64,000 nt of DNA, taken from Bacteroidota bacterium (GTDB lineage: Bacteria; Bacteroidota; Bacteroidia; B-17B0; Aurantibacillaceae). Each line of letters begins with the position of its first letter. Position 1 is the first letter of the stretch. The notes below the pieces were generated by a model. That model ran no database searches and was not told the origin of the DNA. It saw nothing but the letters and a program-made list of their open reading frames with translations. The position numbers were made by a program, and so were the translations under genes. The DNA lies in assembly GCA_013697245.1 (NCBI GenBank), contig JACCXH010000062.1:62001-126000 (forward strand), read 5' to 3'. Of this stretch, positions 17,508 to 27,185 are shown in pieces.

Positions 17508-18668
17508 TTAATTAGCATTTTTAATTTTGCAAATTAAAGTTGCTATTCCTGCAAACATCCAGGCATTTGACCAGCGCATAAATGACTGTTTAACAGTATA
17601 ATTTTTAAATTTCCTGAAATAAAAATACCCTTCTTCATTTTGCATATTATCTATCATCCAAGTAGCTGTTTTTGCTGCTTGTTCTGTGTTGTTAAACCGT
17701 GTTAAGGTAAGTAAAGACTGAGAAGCTGCGGTACAATCAACCGGGTAAGTTTTGTTGTCATAGAATCTGGGCATTCCGTTATTTTCAAAAAAATGATCAA
17801 AATAATAAGCACAGCCTTTTTTTAAATTCTCTTTATAAGTGTCGTCGCCTGTTCGTTTAATAAATTCATCCAGGCAGTCCAGTATGTAACCTGTATGATA
17901 ATTATCAACCCAGATGCCAGTTTTGCTTCTTGAATATACCCAGGCACCATCATTACGTTGGTACTTTATTAAAAATGCGGTTGCTTTTTTTGCTTCGGTT
18001 TTTAAGATCTCATTTTTTGTGACAGAATAAACCTGCGCTAATAAACGAACACCTTTCATACTTGCATTAAATACTTCTTGATGGTCAAAGGGCGAGTATG
18101 AAAAACAGAAATTCTTTTCCTCATCAAAAGTTCTGTTAATATCCTTTAAAATAAATTCACAGGCGCTTTTACACAGGTCGAGTGCTTTTTTATTTTCAAA
18201 AACTTCATAAGCAATAAAAAGCGAGTTGGTTATTATACCTGTTGCCACAATGGTAGGTTGATATGCCGGAATGTTACTATATCTGGCCGCCCAATCAAAA
18301 TCATATCCCCAACATGCGCCACTATATCCTTTAGGAATTAATTTTTCGAGTTCGTTAATTAAAGCATCTACTTTGATTTTATACTCAGTTTGTTTCTCGG
18401 GGAAAGCCTTTGTCAACATGGAATAACCCTGGATGCATAATCCCAATGTAACCGGGTTAAGACCTTTTGGAATTAAAAAAAGTCTCCTTAAATTTATTGG
18501 AGACCGTTTTATTACTTGCTGAAAACAAAATCTTATTGTTTTATTTGACCTAAAGAGTGGTAAATCAAAATAGGGTGATCTTAATCCATCGTATGGATCA
18601 AATCCCTGGTATTTTTCTTTTTCAATATAATCTACTAAGTCTTGTAAAGATTTTTCAATTACTTTCAT
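17508..18668 (-). CDS. Alpha/alpha-toroid protein of polysaccharide clusters
   Basis: 386 residues. There is no signal peptide and no membrane segment. The sequence is a series of helical hairpins with short aromatic-rich loops (SGACWGYDFDWAARYSNIPA, GAWVYSRSKTGIWVDNYHTG, NYHTGYILDCLDEFIKRTGD), the pattern of six-hairpin or alpha/alpha-barrel glycosidases, epimerases and lyases. Relatives in exopolysaccharide clusters are sometimes wrongly named delta-aminolevulinate dehydratase. Its last codon is directly followed by the WecG-type gene, and its start overlaps the oxidoreductase gene by 14 bases, so translation is probably coupled. Likely a cytoplasmic enzyme acting on a sugar or glycan; substrate unknown. 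Confidence 0.7.
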   Translation of the reverse strand: MKVIEKSLQDLVDYIEKEKYQGFDPYDGLRSPYFDLPLFRSNKTIRFCFQQVIKRSPINLRRLFLIPKGLNPVTLGLCIQGYSMLTKAFPEKQTEYKIKVDALINELEKLIPKGYSGACWGYDFDWAARYSNIPAYQPTIVATGIITNSLFIAYEVFENKKALDLCKSACEFILKDINRTFDEEKNFCFSYSPFDHQEVFNASMKGVRLLAQVYSVTKNEILKTEAKKATAFLIKYQRNDGAWVYSRSKTGIWVDNYHTGYILDCLDEFIKRTGDDTYKENLKKGCAYYFDHFFENNGMPRFYDNKTYPVDCTAASQSLLTLTRFNNTEQAAKTATWMIDNMQNEEGYFYFRKFKNYTVKQSFMRWSNAWMFAGIATLICKIKNAN

Positions 18669-20805
18669 CTAAATTGATCTTTCTGTTCTCTTTAATACTT
18701 TGAATTACTTTTAGGGTGGCTAACGTACTCAAATAGCAGTCGTCAAAAGAAATCGGCGAGGCTTTACCTTCTGAAATAGCTCTTAAGAATAATTTTAATT
18801 CATTGGCATGACCTTTATCCTGACCTTTAAAAGAAGTTATATTAGTTGTTTTATTATAAACGGTTAAAGTTTTATAATCATCGATGACCGCCACTACACC
18901 ACCACAAAAAACTTCAATATATTCTTTACTTAAATTTTTATTTCCGTTTGAGAAATAATTTATTGAGGCAATACTGCCGTTTGCAAAACTTAAATTAATA
19001 CTAACAGTATTATTTAAACTGTTTGCATCCTGCATGGCATTTGCAGAAACGGAAGTAATTTTATCACCGGCTAAAAACATAGCCAGGTCAATAAAATGAC
19101 AGCCTTCGCCAATGATCCGTCCACCACCAATAATTGGGTCATTTACCCAATGATCGGGAGCAACAATGCCTGCATTGATTCGCATATTTATGGTTTTTGG
19201 CTGAGCTTGGACAAATACTTTTTTTACTTCCATAACAGCGGGTGCAAATCGACGATTAAAACCAACCATTATTTTTTTTGCTGTATTATTATTTACAGCG
19301 GTTTGGTACTCTGTTCTTATCTCTTTTAACTCTTCTTCATTGAGGGCCAAGGGCTTCTCTACAAAAATGTTTTTTGCGCCTTTGATTGCTTTGATCACAA
19401 ATTCAGCATGAGAATTGTGGCGTGTAGTAATAAATACTGTATTTATATTTGCATCATTAATTAATTGGTCGGCACTTTCAGCACAATAATTAAAATTATA
19501 TTTATCGGCTACATAACGCGCAATATTGCCACGCGCTGTAGCTACGCCAATAAAATTACCGAACCCTTTCATTTTTGGCAACAATGTTCCCTGTGCAAAA
19601 TTACCAGCACCGATCATACCAATATTTGCGTCTTCTTTTGAAATTGTTTTTTTATTTAATTCAATTGATGAAACTAATTTTTTTGCTTCGTCATATTTTA
19701 TCAAAACGCCGTTAAAAGCTTCTTCCTTTGCCAAGATCATATCATACGCATTTGGCGCATTTTCCAGAGTATAGGTATGAGAGATCAGTGGCTCAACATT
19801 AATTGCTTTTGAAGCTAACAAATCAATATAACTTTGCATATTCCTGTTCTCGGTCCAGCGCACATAACCAATTGGATAATCAATTCCCTTTTCTTCATAA
19901 TTTATATCATAACGGCCGGGGCCATACGACATTGACATACGAAGATCTAATTCCTTTTTAAAATAATTAACCCTATCAAAACCTGTAGGCACTGCACCCA
20001 CAATAACTACCTTTCCTTTTTTACGAGCCGAACTCCCGGCAAACTCAATTGGGTCAAGTGATGAGCTGCCCGCTGTAATAATCACTGCATCAATACCGTT
20101 ACCGTTTGAAAATTGTTGAATAAGATCTTCAATACCTGCAGTATTTCTATTATAAACATTTTCAATACCGGCATCGATCGATTGCAGAACCTGTTTATCC
20201 GACACATCTACACAAATTGTTTTTACGCTAGAAGCTTTTAATATTTTGGCAGTTAATTGGCCAAGTAAACCCATACCAATTATCAAACAATTTTCTCCCA
20301 TTTTTAATTCGGCTTGGCGAATACCCTGAATAGCAATGGCAGCGATAGTTGTAAAAGCTGCATGTTTAAGATCAACGTTATCCGGGATCTTTACGCATAA
20401 ATTTACAGGCACAGAAACTACATCAGCATGCGAAGCAGAAGCGCCACCGCAAGCTACTTTATCTCCCACTTTAAAATTTGTAACATTAGCGCCAATGGCT
20501 ATTACTTCACCGGCACAACTATAACCTAATGCCGAGGGTGTATCCAATTTATTCATTACTAATTGATAGGTGGCCATAATACCTGTACGTTTAACCATAT
20601 CAATTACCTGCTTTACTTCTTTTTGCCTGCTTCGCGCTTTTGCAACATACCCTTTGCGTGCATCGGTAACAGTTTTGCCTTCGGTACCAGCACTAATTAC
20701 TGAGTAATAATTGCGAACCAAAACATCGCCTTTATTTAAAGCCGGAAAAGGGACTTCTAAAATTTCCATTTTTCCTGACTTTAATTCTTGTGTTAATTGT
20801 TGCAT
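18655..20805 (-). CDS. Two-domain oxidoreductase: zinc-type alcohol dehydrogenase fused to Gfo/Idh/MocA
   Basis: 716 residues. Residues 1 to about 360 form a medium-chain dehydrogenase (MDR) domain: ALGYSCAGEVIAIGANVTNF, VGDKVACGGASASHADVV, and the nucleotide fold ENCLIIGMGLLGQLTAKILK. From about 385 a Gfo/Idh/MocA domain follows: IGMIGAGNFAQGTLLPKMKG, NTVFITTRHNSHAEFVIKAI and the catalytic-region FVEKPLALNEEEL. Both halves look intact. The fused architecture is known from exopolysaccharide clusters, often beside a heparinase-like protein, and presumably performs linked oxidation and reduction on one sugar nucleotide. It overlaps the toroid gene by 14 bases and lies 9 bases after the first AsnB-like gene. 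Confidence 0.9.
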   Translation of the reverse strand: MQQLTQELKSGKMEILEVPFPALNKGDVLVRNYYSVISAGTEGKTVTDARKGYVAKARSRQKEVKQVIDMVKRTGIMATYQLVMNKLDTPSALGYSCAGEVIAIGANVTNFKVGDKVACGGASASHADVVSVPVNLCVKIPDNVDLKHAAFTTIAAIAIQGIRQAELKMGENCLIIGMGLLGQLTAKILKASSVKTICVDVSDKQVLQSIDAGIENVYNRNTAGIEDLIQQFSNGNGIDAVIITAGSSSLDPIEFAGSSARKKGKVVIVGAVPTGFDRVNYFKKELDLRMSMSYGPGRYDINYEEKGIDYPIGYVRWTENRNMQSYIDLLASKAINVEPLISHTYTLENAPNAYDMILAKEEAFNGVLIKYDEAKKLVSSIELNKKTISKEDANIGMIGAGNFAQGTLLPKMKGFGNFIGVATARGNIARYVADKYNFNYCAESADQLINDANINTVFITTRHNSHAEFVIKAIKGAKNIFVEKPLALNEEELKEIRTEYQTAVNNNTAKKIMVGFNRRFAPAVMEVKKVFVQAQPKTINMRINAGIVAPDHWVNDPIIGGGRIIGEGCHFIDLAMFLAGDKITSVSANAMQDANSLNNTVSINLSFANGSIASINYFSNGNKNLSKEYIEVFCGGVVAVIDDYKTLTVYNKTTNITSFKGQDKGHANELKLFLRAISEGKASPISFDDCYLSTLATLKVIQSIKENRKINLDESN

Positions 20806-20814
20806 ATTATAAAA

Positions 20815-22707
20815 TTAGTTGAAAAATGTTTTAAACCAAATTTCGTTTACCATTAATCGCCAAATAAGTTGTGAATTATCTTCAAGTCCTTTTTGATTAT
20901 TATTTATTAGTTTTTGCACATAATCGGGATTAAAAATCCCTCTTGCTTTAACTGTTTCATATGACAAAATATCATTAACCATTTCTTTTAATTCATTCTT
21001 TAACCAACCACGCATTGGGGCACTAAAAGGGGCTTTAGGTCGATAAATAATTTCATGAGGGATATATTTTTCTGAAACTTTTTTTAATAAATATTTTTGA
21101 ATGTTGCCTTTGATCCTCAACTCCGGCTTTACTTTAAACATTAGCTCCACGATACGATGATCGATTAAGGTTGGCCTACCCTCAACCCCCGCCGCCATCA
21201 TAGATTTATCTGAATACGTCAAATTATGATCAGGCATATAAATTTTAGAATCGCAAAAACACATTTTTGTTAAATAAGATCCGGGAGCATTATCGAACAT
21301 TTTTTTTTGAAGTTGATAATAATAACTGTCCTTGTATGATCCTGCATTTACAAAATATTGATTGAATGTTTCGTTGCGCAAACCAGTATTCATGACAGCA
21401 ATATGCCTTTCAAACTTATTTAAAGATGCTACTGTTGAAAATCTTTTTACCCAACGAATGTATTTGTAGTTACGTTTGGAATTACTTTCCGGAAATTGCG
21501 AGATAATAACATGATTCAGGGCGCGAGCAAATTTTGGCACAAATTTTTGATAGGTCTCAGCTTTTAAGCACGCAAGGTGCGCGCGATAACCGCCAAACAC
21601 TTCATCGGCACCCATGCCAGTTAATAATACACTAATACCTTTTTCTTTAGCAGACTTTGCAATTAAATAAGTATTAATTGCAGATGGATCGGCAATTGGT
21701 TCATCCAAATGATAGATCATTTTTGGCAAAAGCTCTGTAATATTTGGTTTTATGAGCAACTCGTGGTGTTTGAAACCATATTTATTTGCCATTATTTTTG
21801 CAAAATATGAATCGTCAACATTGCCTTGAAGTTTAAGGTCTTTCTTCTCGAATTTGATCGTGAACGAGTTTAATGGTTCGCTCATTTGTTTTTGCATAAG
21901 CGCCGCAAGAATAGAAGAATCAAGGCCGCCACTTAGCATAACACCAACAGGAATATCAGAAACAAGATTTAATTTAACTGCATCATTAATCAAGTGATCT
22001 AACTCCTCGGTTGCTGTTTTTTCATCAGATAGGTCCTCTGAAATAACAATATCCCAATACTTTTGCATTGTAATGTTATTTTCTTTATCAAATTTTATAA
22101 AGTGCCCTGCAGGCAACTTATAAATATTTTTAAAACCTGTATAGGGTGTGATTTGAAAATGAACCGGTGTTTGTAATGCAGGCAGATCAGGTTCCCGTAA
22201 ATATTCTTTTAATTTTAAAATAGCTTTTATTTCTGATGAAAAAGCCAAGGCACTGTTTTGATGAAGATAATACAATGGTTTAATGCCCAGCCTGTCTCTG
22301 GCAATGAAGGTTTCTTTTTTTTCAGGATTATAAATACAAAAAGCAAACATCCCATTAAATTTATTTAAGCAATCTTCTTTCCATTTATGAAAGGCATTTA
22401 AAACAACTTCTGTATCAGATCCTGTAGAAAAACCGTATCCGCTTTTTTCTAATTCTGCTTTTATCTCTTTATAATTATAGATCTCGCCATTAAAAATGAT
22501 CCAATTACCGCTATTTTTATCGAACATTGGCTGGCTACCATTTGGAGACAGATCAATAATAGATAACCTTGCGTGACCCAGCCCGCTATTGTTTCCATCA
22601 AACCATTGAATATCGTCGCTATCTGGCCCACGATGTTTAATTGCTTTAACAGCTTCACTCAACTCGTGTTTACTTCCGCAATTTATGAATCCAACTATAC
22701 CGCACAT
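20815..22707 (-). CDS. asnB: Asparagine-synthase-type glutamine amidotransferase (copy 1)
   Basis: 630 residues. The N-terminal class II glutaminase starts MCGIVGF with the catalytic Cys2 and has GLGHARLSIIDLSPNGSQPM, FNGEIYNYKEIKAELE and GSDTEVVL. The synthetase domain has the pyrophosphate loop MLSGGLDSSILAALM near residue 257 and LLTGMGADEVFGGY near 350. Both active sites look complete, so it can use glutamine to amidate an ATP-activated carboxylate. True asparagine synthase and polysaccharide amidases share this architecture; its place in a polysaccharide operon with two more copies favours amidation of a uronic acid or amino-acid substituent. The gene 15 bases upstream is a methyltransferase. 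Confidence 0.9.
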   Translation of the reverse strand: MCGIVGFINCGSKHELSEAVKAIKHRGPDSDDIQWFDGNNSGLGHARLSIIDLSPNGSQPMFDKNSGNWIIFNGEIYNYKEIKAELEKSGYGFSTGSDTEVVLNAFHKWKEDCLNKFNGMFAFCIYNPEKKETFIARDRLGIKPLYYLHQNSALAFSSEIKAILKLKEYLREPDLPALQTPVHFQITPYTGFKNIYKLPAGHFIKFDKENNITMQKYWDIVISEDLSDEKTATEELDHLINDAVKLNLVSDIPVGVMLSGGLDSSILAALMQKQMSEPLNSFTIKFEKKDLKLQGNVDDSYFAKIMANKYGFKHHELLIKPNITELLPKMIYHLDEPIADPSAINTYLIAKSAKEKGISVLLTGMGADEVFGGYRAHLACLKAETYQKFVPKFARALNHVIISQFPESNSKRNYKYIRWVKRFSTVASLNKFERHIAVMNTGLRNETFNQYFVNAGSYKDSYYYQLQKKMFDNAPGSYLTKMCFCDSKIYMPDHNLTYSDKSMMAAGVEGRPTLIDHRIVELMFKVKPELRIKGNIQKYLLKKVSEKYIPHEIIYRPKAPFSAPMRGWLKNELKEMVNDILSYETVKARGIFNPDYVQKLINNNQKGLEDNSQLIWRLMVNEIWFKTFFN

Positions 22708-22722
22708 TTCAGAAAGTGATAT

Positions 22723-23616
22723 TTACTTATTTGGTTTGTTTGCTTTTATCCAACGGTGCCAACCCATGGTATTACCTAAAAAATCAGTAAAAAAATTTGG
22801 CATTAATTTTCCAAGAAAACTATAATGTTCTTTATTGAAGTACCTTACATAATTCTCAATACCACTAAATCCAGCGTCCATGAACATTTTATTGGCTTCT
22901 TTTTTGTTATATACTTTTGCTATCGGACAATCGGGGCCATCTGTGTTTATTGCGATCCATTTTTCATTTGTCATGTTTTCGCTTAGCATGATGTCGCGAT
23001 GTCTTTGTAACATAGCTTTATCAAAACCAGTAATTTTTGAAAAAAAAGACGGCGCCCATTTTGGATACAAGAATAAACGAAATAGTTTACGGAGAAATAA
23101 AATCTCAAAATAATAATTGATAGAACTTCTATTATAGATCATGATATTAATTGTTCCTCCGGGTTTAAGCACTCTATACATTTCATGAACTATTTGTTCT
23201 GTATTTGGGCTATGGTGAATAACGCCATGAGAATAAATATGATCGAATGTACTGTTCTCAAACAACATCTTTTCCGCATTCATTTGAATTACTTCGCCTT
23301 TTACTTCCAAAAGATCAAAACCATCCTTAGCATACAAAGTGGACCCTTCATCAAGATTAATACCTGTGTAAATAGCCCCACTTCTTGCAAACTGGCGTCC
23401 ATCGGTTCCTAAACCACAACCAACTTCAAGTATCTTTTTACCTGCATATTTATCAAAGTCTACAATGCCTTTTATACTGCGAATTTTTTTATAACGATGA
23501 GTCTCTACTTCTTCAAAATATTTTTTACGGTCTTTATTTGAACTGTATTGAGATCCACAGGGATGTTTACTCCAAAAATCTTTTACATCTTCAATTGTTT
23601 TATTTTCAGTGTTCAT
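22723..23616 (-). CDS. Class I SAM-dependent methyltransferase
   Basis: 297 residues from the ATG at 23616; an 11-residue longer start at 23649 would overlap the upstream gene by 23 bases. The SAM-binding motif is KILEVGCGLGTDGRQFARSG near residues 68-87, followed by the acidic strand-2 position YTGINLDEGS and the post-motif FDHIYSHGVIHHSPNTEQIV. The GGTINIMIYNRSS strand completes the Rossmann core. The segment after about residue 180 is longer than usual and rich in aromatics, perhaps for acceptor binding. In this operon it probably methylates a sugar or a nucleotide-sugar. It sits 15 bases before asnB copy 1. Confidence 0.88.
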   Translation of the reverse strand: MNTENKTIEDVKDFWSKHPCGSQYSSNKDRKKYFEEVETHRYKKIRSIKGIVDFDKYAGKKILEVGCGLGTDGRQFARSGAIYTGINLDEGSTLYAKDGFDLLEVKGEVIQMNAEKMLFENSTFDHIYSHGVIHHSPNTEQIVHEMYRVLKPGGTINIMIYNRSSINYYFEILFLRKLFRLFLYPKWAPSFFSKITGFDKAMLQRHRDIMLSENMTNEKWIAINTDGPDCPIAKVYNKKEANKMFMDAGFSGIENYVRYFNKEHYSFLGKLMPNFFTDFLGNTMGWHRWIKANKPNK

Positions 23617-23626
23617 GAAGGAGTTT

Positions 23627-24727
23627 TTATTTTGTGTTGCTAACTTCATTTAAAATTGTAACCATTCTTTTTGCAACAACATCCGACCAAAAATTATTCC
23701 TGGCCACTTTGTAATTTATTTCGCTTATTTCTTTATATCTTTCTGTATCAAAAATAATATTGCCGATGTTTTTAGCAATGTCTTCAGGGTTAACAGTATT
23801 TACAAGGCAACCGTTTATTTCATTTTTAAAAACTGAGGCTATACCCCCAACGTTTGTTGTAATAACCGGTAATCCAAATGCCATCGCTTCCAAAACGGCA
23901 TTGGGCATACCTTCATGCTCGGAAAGGAAAACAAAGATATTTGCATTTTTAAAAATTTGTTTTTTCTCATCGCCACTCACAAAACCTTTTAGTGAAACAC
24001 CTGTAATATTTTCGTCTTTTATTTTTTTAGCAAGATTAACCTCTTCTTTTCCGTCGCCGGCGTAAACAAGGTCAAATTCCGGAAATTGTTTTTTAATGAT
24101 CTTAAAACTATCCAGAAGCTGATAAATTCCTTTTTCTTTTTCGATGCGTGAAAGAAACAGAATTGTTTTTTTTGATGAGTTTACCCTTTTTTGCAAGCCT
24201 TCATTAAAATCAAAATCTTCAATTAACTCTTTATTTACCAAAGTGGTTTCGAGATAAATTTTTTTAGAGTAGCCCAAGTTTTGTAAATGTTTTTTATTGC
24301 TTTCGGATAACTCTATAATAGCGTTTGCTGAGAACAAGATCTTTTTTATTATTATTAATCTTAGCCCGGATAAACTGTATACATAGTCATCAATCCATCC
24401 TCTAAAAAAAACAACTACTTTTTTAGCAAAAAGTTTTCCAATTAAAATAAAGAGCCCATCTCTTATGATCGCAGTTGAAGTGAAAGGTAAAGCTATCTGT
24501 ATCACTGAAACGTCTTCTTTTATCAATACTTTTATAAAATTATAGTTATCTTTTATAAATCTTCCAAACTCGTTTAATTTATTTTTTTTATTTGGCCAGT
24601 TCCTTGGACCTCTAATAACATAAATTATTTCATCCGGTAATTCTTTGCGAATTGAATAGTAGTAATTTGTTATTCCACCTCTTGCATTTGGTCCGGGAAC
24701 TAACATCACAATCTTTTTTTGGTTCAT
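23627..24727 (-). CDS. Glycosyltransferase family 4-like
   Basis: 366 residues, GT-B fold. The N-terminus IVMLVPGPNARGGITNYYYS is the glycine-containing acceptor loop. The C-terminal donor half has TILFLSRIEKEKGIYQLLDS, FDLVYAGDGKEEVNLAKKI, GFVSGDEKKQIFKNANIFVF and the E-x7-E motif in LSEHEGMPNAVLEAMAFGLP. It should add one hexose-type residue with retention of configuration to the repeat unit at the cytoplasmic face of the membrane. Donor and linkage are unknown. It follows asnB copy 2 after 3 bases. Confidence 0.92.
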   Translation of the reverse strand: MNQKKIVMLVPGPNARGGITNYYYSIRKELPDEIIYVIRGPRNWPNKKNKLNEFGRFIKDNYNFIKVLIKEDVSVIQIALPFTSTAIIRDGLFILIGKLFAKKVVVFFRGWIDDYVYSLSGLRLIIIKKILFSANAIIELSESNKKHLQNLGYSKKIYLETTLVNKELIEDFDFNEGLQKRVNSSKKTILFLSRIEKEKGIYQLLDSFKIIKKQFPEFDLVYAGDGKEEVNLAKKIKDENITGVSLKGFVSGDEKKQIFKNANIFVFLSEHEGMPNAVLEAMAFGLPVITTNVGGIASVFKNEINGCLVNTVNPEDIAKNIGNIIFDTERYKEISEINYKVARNNFWSDVVAKRMVTILNEVSNTK

Positions 24728-24730
24728 TAT

Positions 24731-26587
24731 TTATTTTAGGGTCTCATTTAAAACCAAAAGACTCCATAACAAATTTCCATTATCGTTTTTACCCTCAGCG
24801 TTATCGTTTATAAGTTTTTGAATTGTATTAATATTAAAAACCGATCCTGATCCGGTAAAATTCAATAAGTGATCTTGAATCACTTTGTTCTTGAACCATT
24901 CCCGTACTGGAACCCGGAACCCTTTTTTAGAGGCTTTCAATAATTCTGCCGGTAATTTTTTGGCGACTGTATTTCTTAAAACACTTTTACGTTGCCAACC
25001 CTGCATTTTTACATTTTTATCTACACCTACCATAAACTCAATCAAGCGGTGATCTAAAAAAGGCACACGTGTTTCAAGGGAATATGCCATACTCATTCTG
25101 TCAACCTTTACCAACATATCTTCAGGCAGATCATATTTAAAATTTAAATACATCTGTTTATAAAAATCATCTTTATAAGGGCACTTATTCATTACATCAT
25201 TAAAATAATCTTCCACCTTCCAGGTTTTGATTTTAGGATCGATTAGTGATTTTAAAATAGACCTGCCGGGTTTAGATTGTTTTTCCAATAACCTTTGATT
25301 AAAACCTTTTGATGAGGTTAACAATAGGTGATTGATCCTGTTTAATTTATATCTGTATTTTCCTGAAAGAGCTTTTGAAGAAATATTTGCTGCTTCAGGT
25401 AAAAATTTTTGTATAGATAAGGGGAGACTTTGATATTTTTGCGCAAATTTTATTCCCTGGTAAGATGTATAACCTGACAGAACTTCATCACCCCCATCGC
25501 CAGTTAAGACCATTTTTACTTTTTGGGCTGCAAATTTTGATACATAGCCGGTTGGAATTGCAGATGAGTCTCCAAATGGTTCATCATAATGATTTACTAC
25601 AGTATTTAATGCCTCTGTAAAATTATCCGAGTTTACGGTTCCTAAATGGTGGTTGGTATTAAATTTTTTTGCGACCAGTTCTGCCAACTTACTTTCATCA
25701 AATTCATTTTCCTTGTAACCAATAGTAAATGTATTGATGGGAAATTTTGAGTTGCCGGACATTAAAGCAACGATTGAAGCAGAATCTAATCCCCCGCTTA
25801 AAAATGCGCCGAATGGTACATCGCAACGCATGCGTATCTTTATTGAATCCTCAAAAAGCTCAGTGAATCTTTCATGTACCTGATTTGCATTTTTAAACAT
25901 ATTGTCTTCCTCAATCAAAGGAAGATCCCAATATTTATACTCTTTAAATCCATTATTGTTAGCAATTATATAATGGCCGGGCATTAATTTTTTAATATGT
26001 TTATAGAACGAAAAAGGTGATGGAATATATTTAAAAACACTATATATTTCAAGAAATTCTAATTGTGGTTCTTTTGGAATTCCATATGCCAATAATGATT
26101 TTATTTCGGAACCAAAGATCAACGAATTATCCCATGCTGCATAATGTAGTGGCTTTTCACCAATCCTATCTCGTGATAAAAATAATTGTTGCTTTCTTTC
26201 GTCCCAAATGGCAAATGCCCACATACCATTAAATTTATTCTGACAATCAATTCCCCATTCTTCATAAGCTTTTAAAACAACTTCTGTATCTGAAGTTGTT
26301 TTAAATTTATGCCCTTTCTCAATTAATTCTTTTCTGAGCTCTATATAATTATATATCTCACCATTAAGTACAATTACTATATTTTTGTCGTGGCTGTACA
26401 TTGGCTGGTTGCCTGTTGAAAGATCAATGATGGATAGTCTTCTATGTCCTAGCCCTATGTTTTTATTAAAATAAAAACCATCGCCATCCGGTCCGCGGTA
26501 ATTAATAATTTCCGTGATCTTTTTTAATTTAAGATCATCAACTGTTCGTTGTTTATCAAAGTGCAATATCCCGGTTATTCCGCACAT
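24731..26587 (-). CDS. asnB: Asparagine-synthase-type glutamine amidotransferase (copy 2)
   Basis: 618 residues from the ATG at 26587. This start is required because the catalytic cysteine must be residue 2 (MCGITGILHF); the frame stays open 11 codons further upstream but into the preceding gene. Motifs: GLGHRRLSIIDLSTGNQPMY, LNGEIYNYIELRKELIEKG, the pyrophosphate loop FLSGGLDSASIVALM, and LTGDGGDEVLSGYTSYQG. The C-terminal part has the usual KVDRMSMAYSLETRVPFLDH. Both active sites look intact. It is 1 base downstream of a hexapeptide acyltransferase gene and 3 bases upstream of a glycosyltransferase gene, the same order as around copy 3. Confidence 0.9.
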   Translation of the reverse strand: MCGITGILHFDKQRTVDDLKLKKITEIINYRGPDGDGFYFNKNIGLGHRRLSIIDLSTGNQPMYSHDKNIVIVLNGEIYNYIELRKELIEKGHKFKTTSDTEVVLKAYEEWGIDCQNKFNGMWAFAIWDERKQQLFLSRDRIGEKPLHYAAWDNSLIFGSEIKSLLAYGIPKEPQLEFLEIYSVFKYIPSPFSFYKHIKKLMPGHYIIANNNGFKEYKYWDLPLIEEDNMFKNANQVHERFTELFEDSIKIRMRCDVPFGAFLSGGLDSASIVALMSGNSKFPINTFTIGYKENEFDESKLAELVAKKFNTNHHLGTVNSDNFTEALNTVVNHYDEPFGDSSAIPTGYVSKFAAQKVKMVLTGDGGDEVLSGYTSYQGIKFAQKYQSLPLSIQKFLPEAANISSKALSGKYRYKLNRINHLLLTSSKGFNQRLLEKQSKPGRSILKSLIDPKIKTWKVEDYFNDVMNKCPYKDDFYKQMYLNFKYDLPEDMLVKVDRMSMAYSLETRVPFLDHRLIEFMVGVDKNVKMQGWQRKSVLRNTVAKKLPAELLKASKKGFRVPVREWFKNKVIQDHLLNFTGSGSVFNINTIQKLINDNAEGKNDNGNLLWSLLVLNETLK

Positions 26588-26588
26588 T

Positions 26589-27185
26589 TTATTTTGTAGC
26601 TGAAGAGTTAAAGAGTTCAACCACCCTTTTTTTTGAATAATTAGACCTTACTTCTTTTAAATGGGTTTCCAAGTCATCTTCATTAAATCTTAATTTAACT
26701 GCTTTACACGGATTACCGATACATACTGAGTATGGAGGAAGTGATCTTGTTACAACTGACCCTGCGCCTATTACACTGCCCTCTCCAATAGTAATACCTT
26801 TTAAAATTGTAACATTTGTTCCTACCCAAACATCATCTTCAATTATGATTGGAATATTCTTTCCACCGGTTTTCACAAAACGCATTGGTTGACCAACAAC
26901 AGAAATATTATGATCGCCACCCATTATTGTTACTTGAGGACCAAACATAACATTGTTTCCGATCTTAACTGATACATTAGTATTTATGACGGTGCGCTGC
27001 CCCATAAAAACATTATCGCCCACTTCAATTAAACGGTGATCAATAAACTCAGAGTTAAAGCCAAATTTAAAATTTTTTCCAACTTTTTTTAAAGATCTTT
27101 TTATGATAAGCCATTTTAAGAACCATAACATATTTGGAATAGATCTGGTAATATAGCTTAACTTATTTGGCGATAGCTGTATCAT
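26589..27185 (-). CDS. Hexapeptide-repeat acyltransferase (left-handed beta-helix)
   Basis: 198 residues. From about residue 50 the chain consists of hexapeptide turns (VGDNVFMGQRTVINTNVSVK, IGNNVMFGPQVTIMGGDHNI, IEDDVWVGTNVTILKGITIG, EGSVIGAGSVVTRSLPPYSV) that form the trimeric left-handed beta-helix of the WcaF/maltose O-acetyltransferase group. The histidine in MGGDHN is at the position of the catalytic base. It probably O-acetylates a sugar of the repeat unit using acetyl-CoA. Its 5' end overlaps the upstream glycosyltransferase gene by 23 bases. Confidence 0.9.
   Translation of the reverse strand: MIQLSPNKLSYITRSIPNMLWFLKWLIIKRSLKKVGKNFKFGFNSEFIDHRLIEVGDNVFMGQRTVINTNVSVKIGNNVMFGPQVTIMGGDHNISVVGQPMRFVKTGGKNIPIIIEDDVWVGTNVTILKGITIGEGSVIGAGSVVTRSLPPYSVCIGNPCKAVKLRFNEDDLETHLKEVRSNYSKKRVVELFNSSATK

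Noticed and set aside
23760-24065. Plus-strand open frame of 101 codons
   Set aside because: Antisense to the glycosyltransferase at 23627-24727, which has clear family motifs; no start context or domain.
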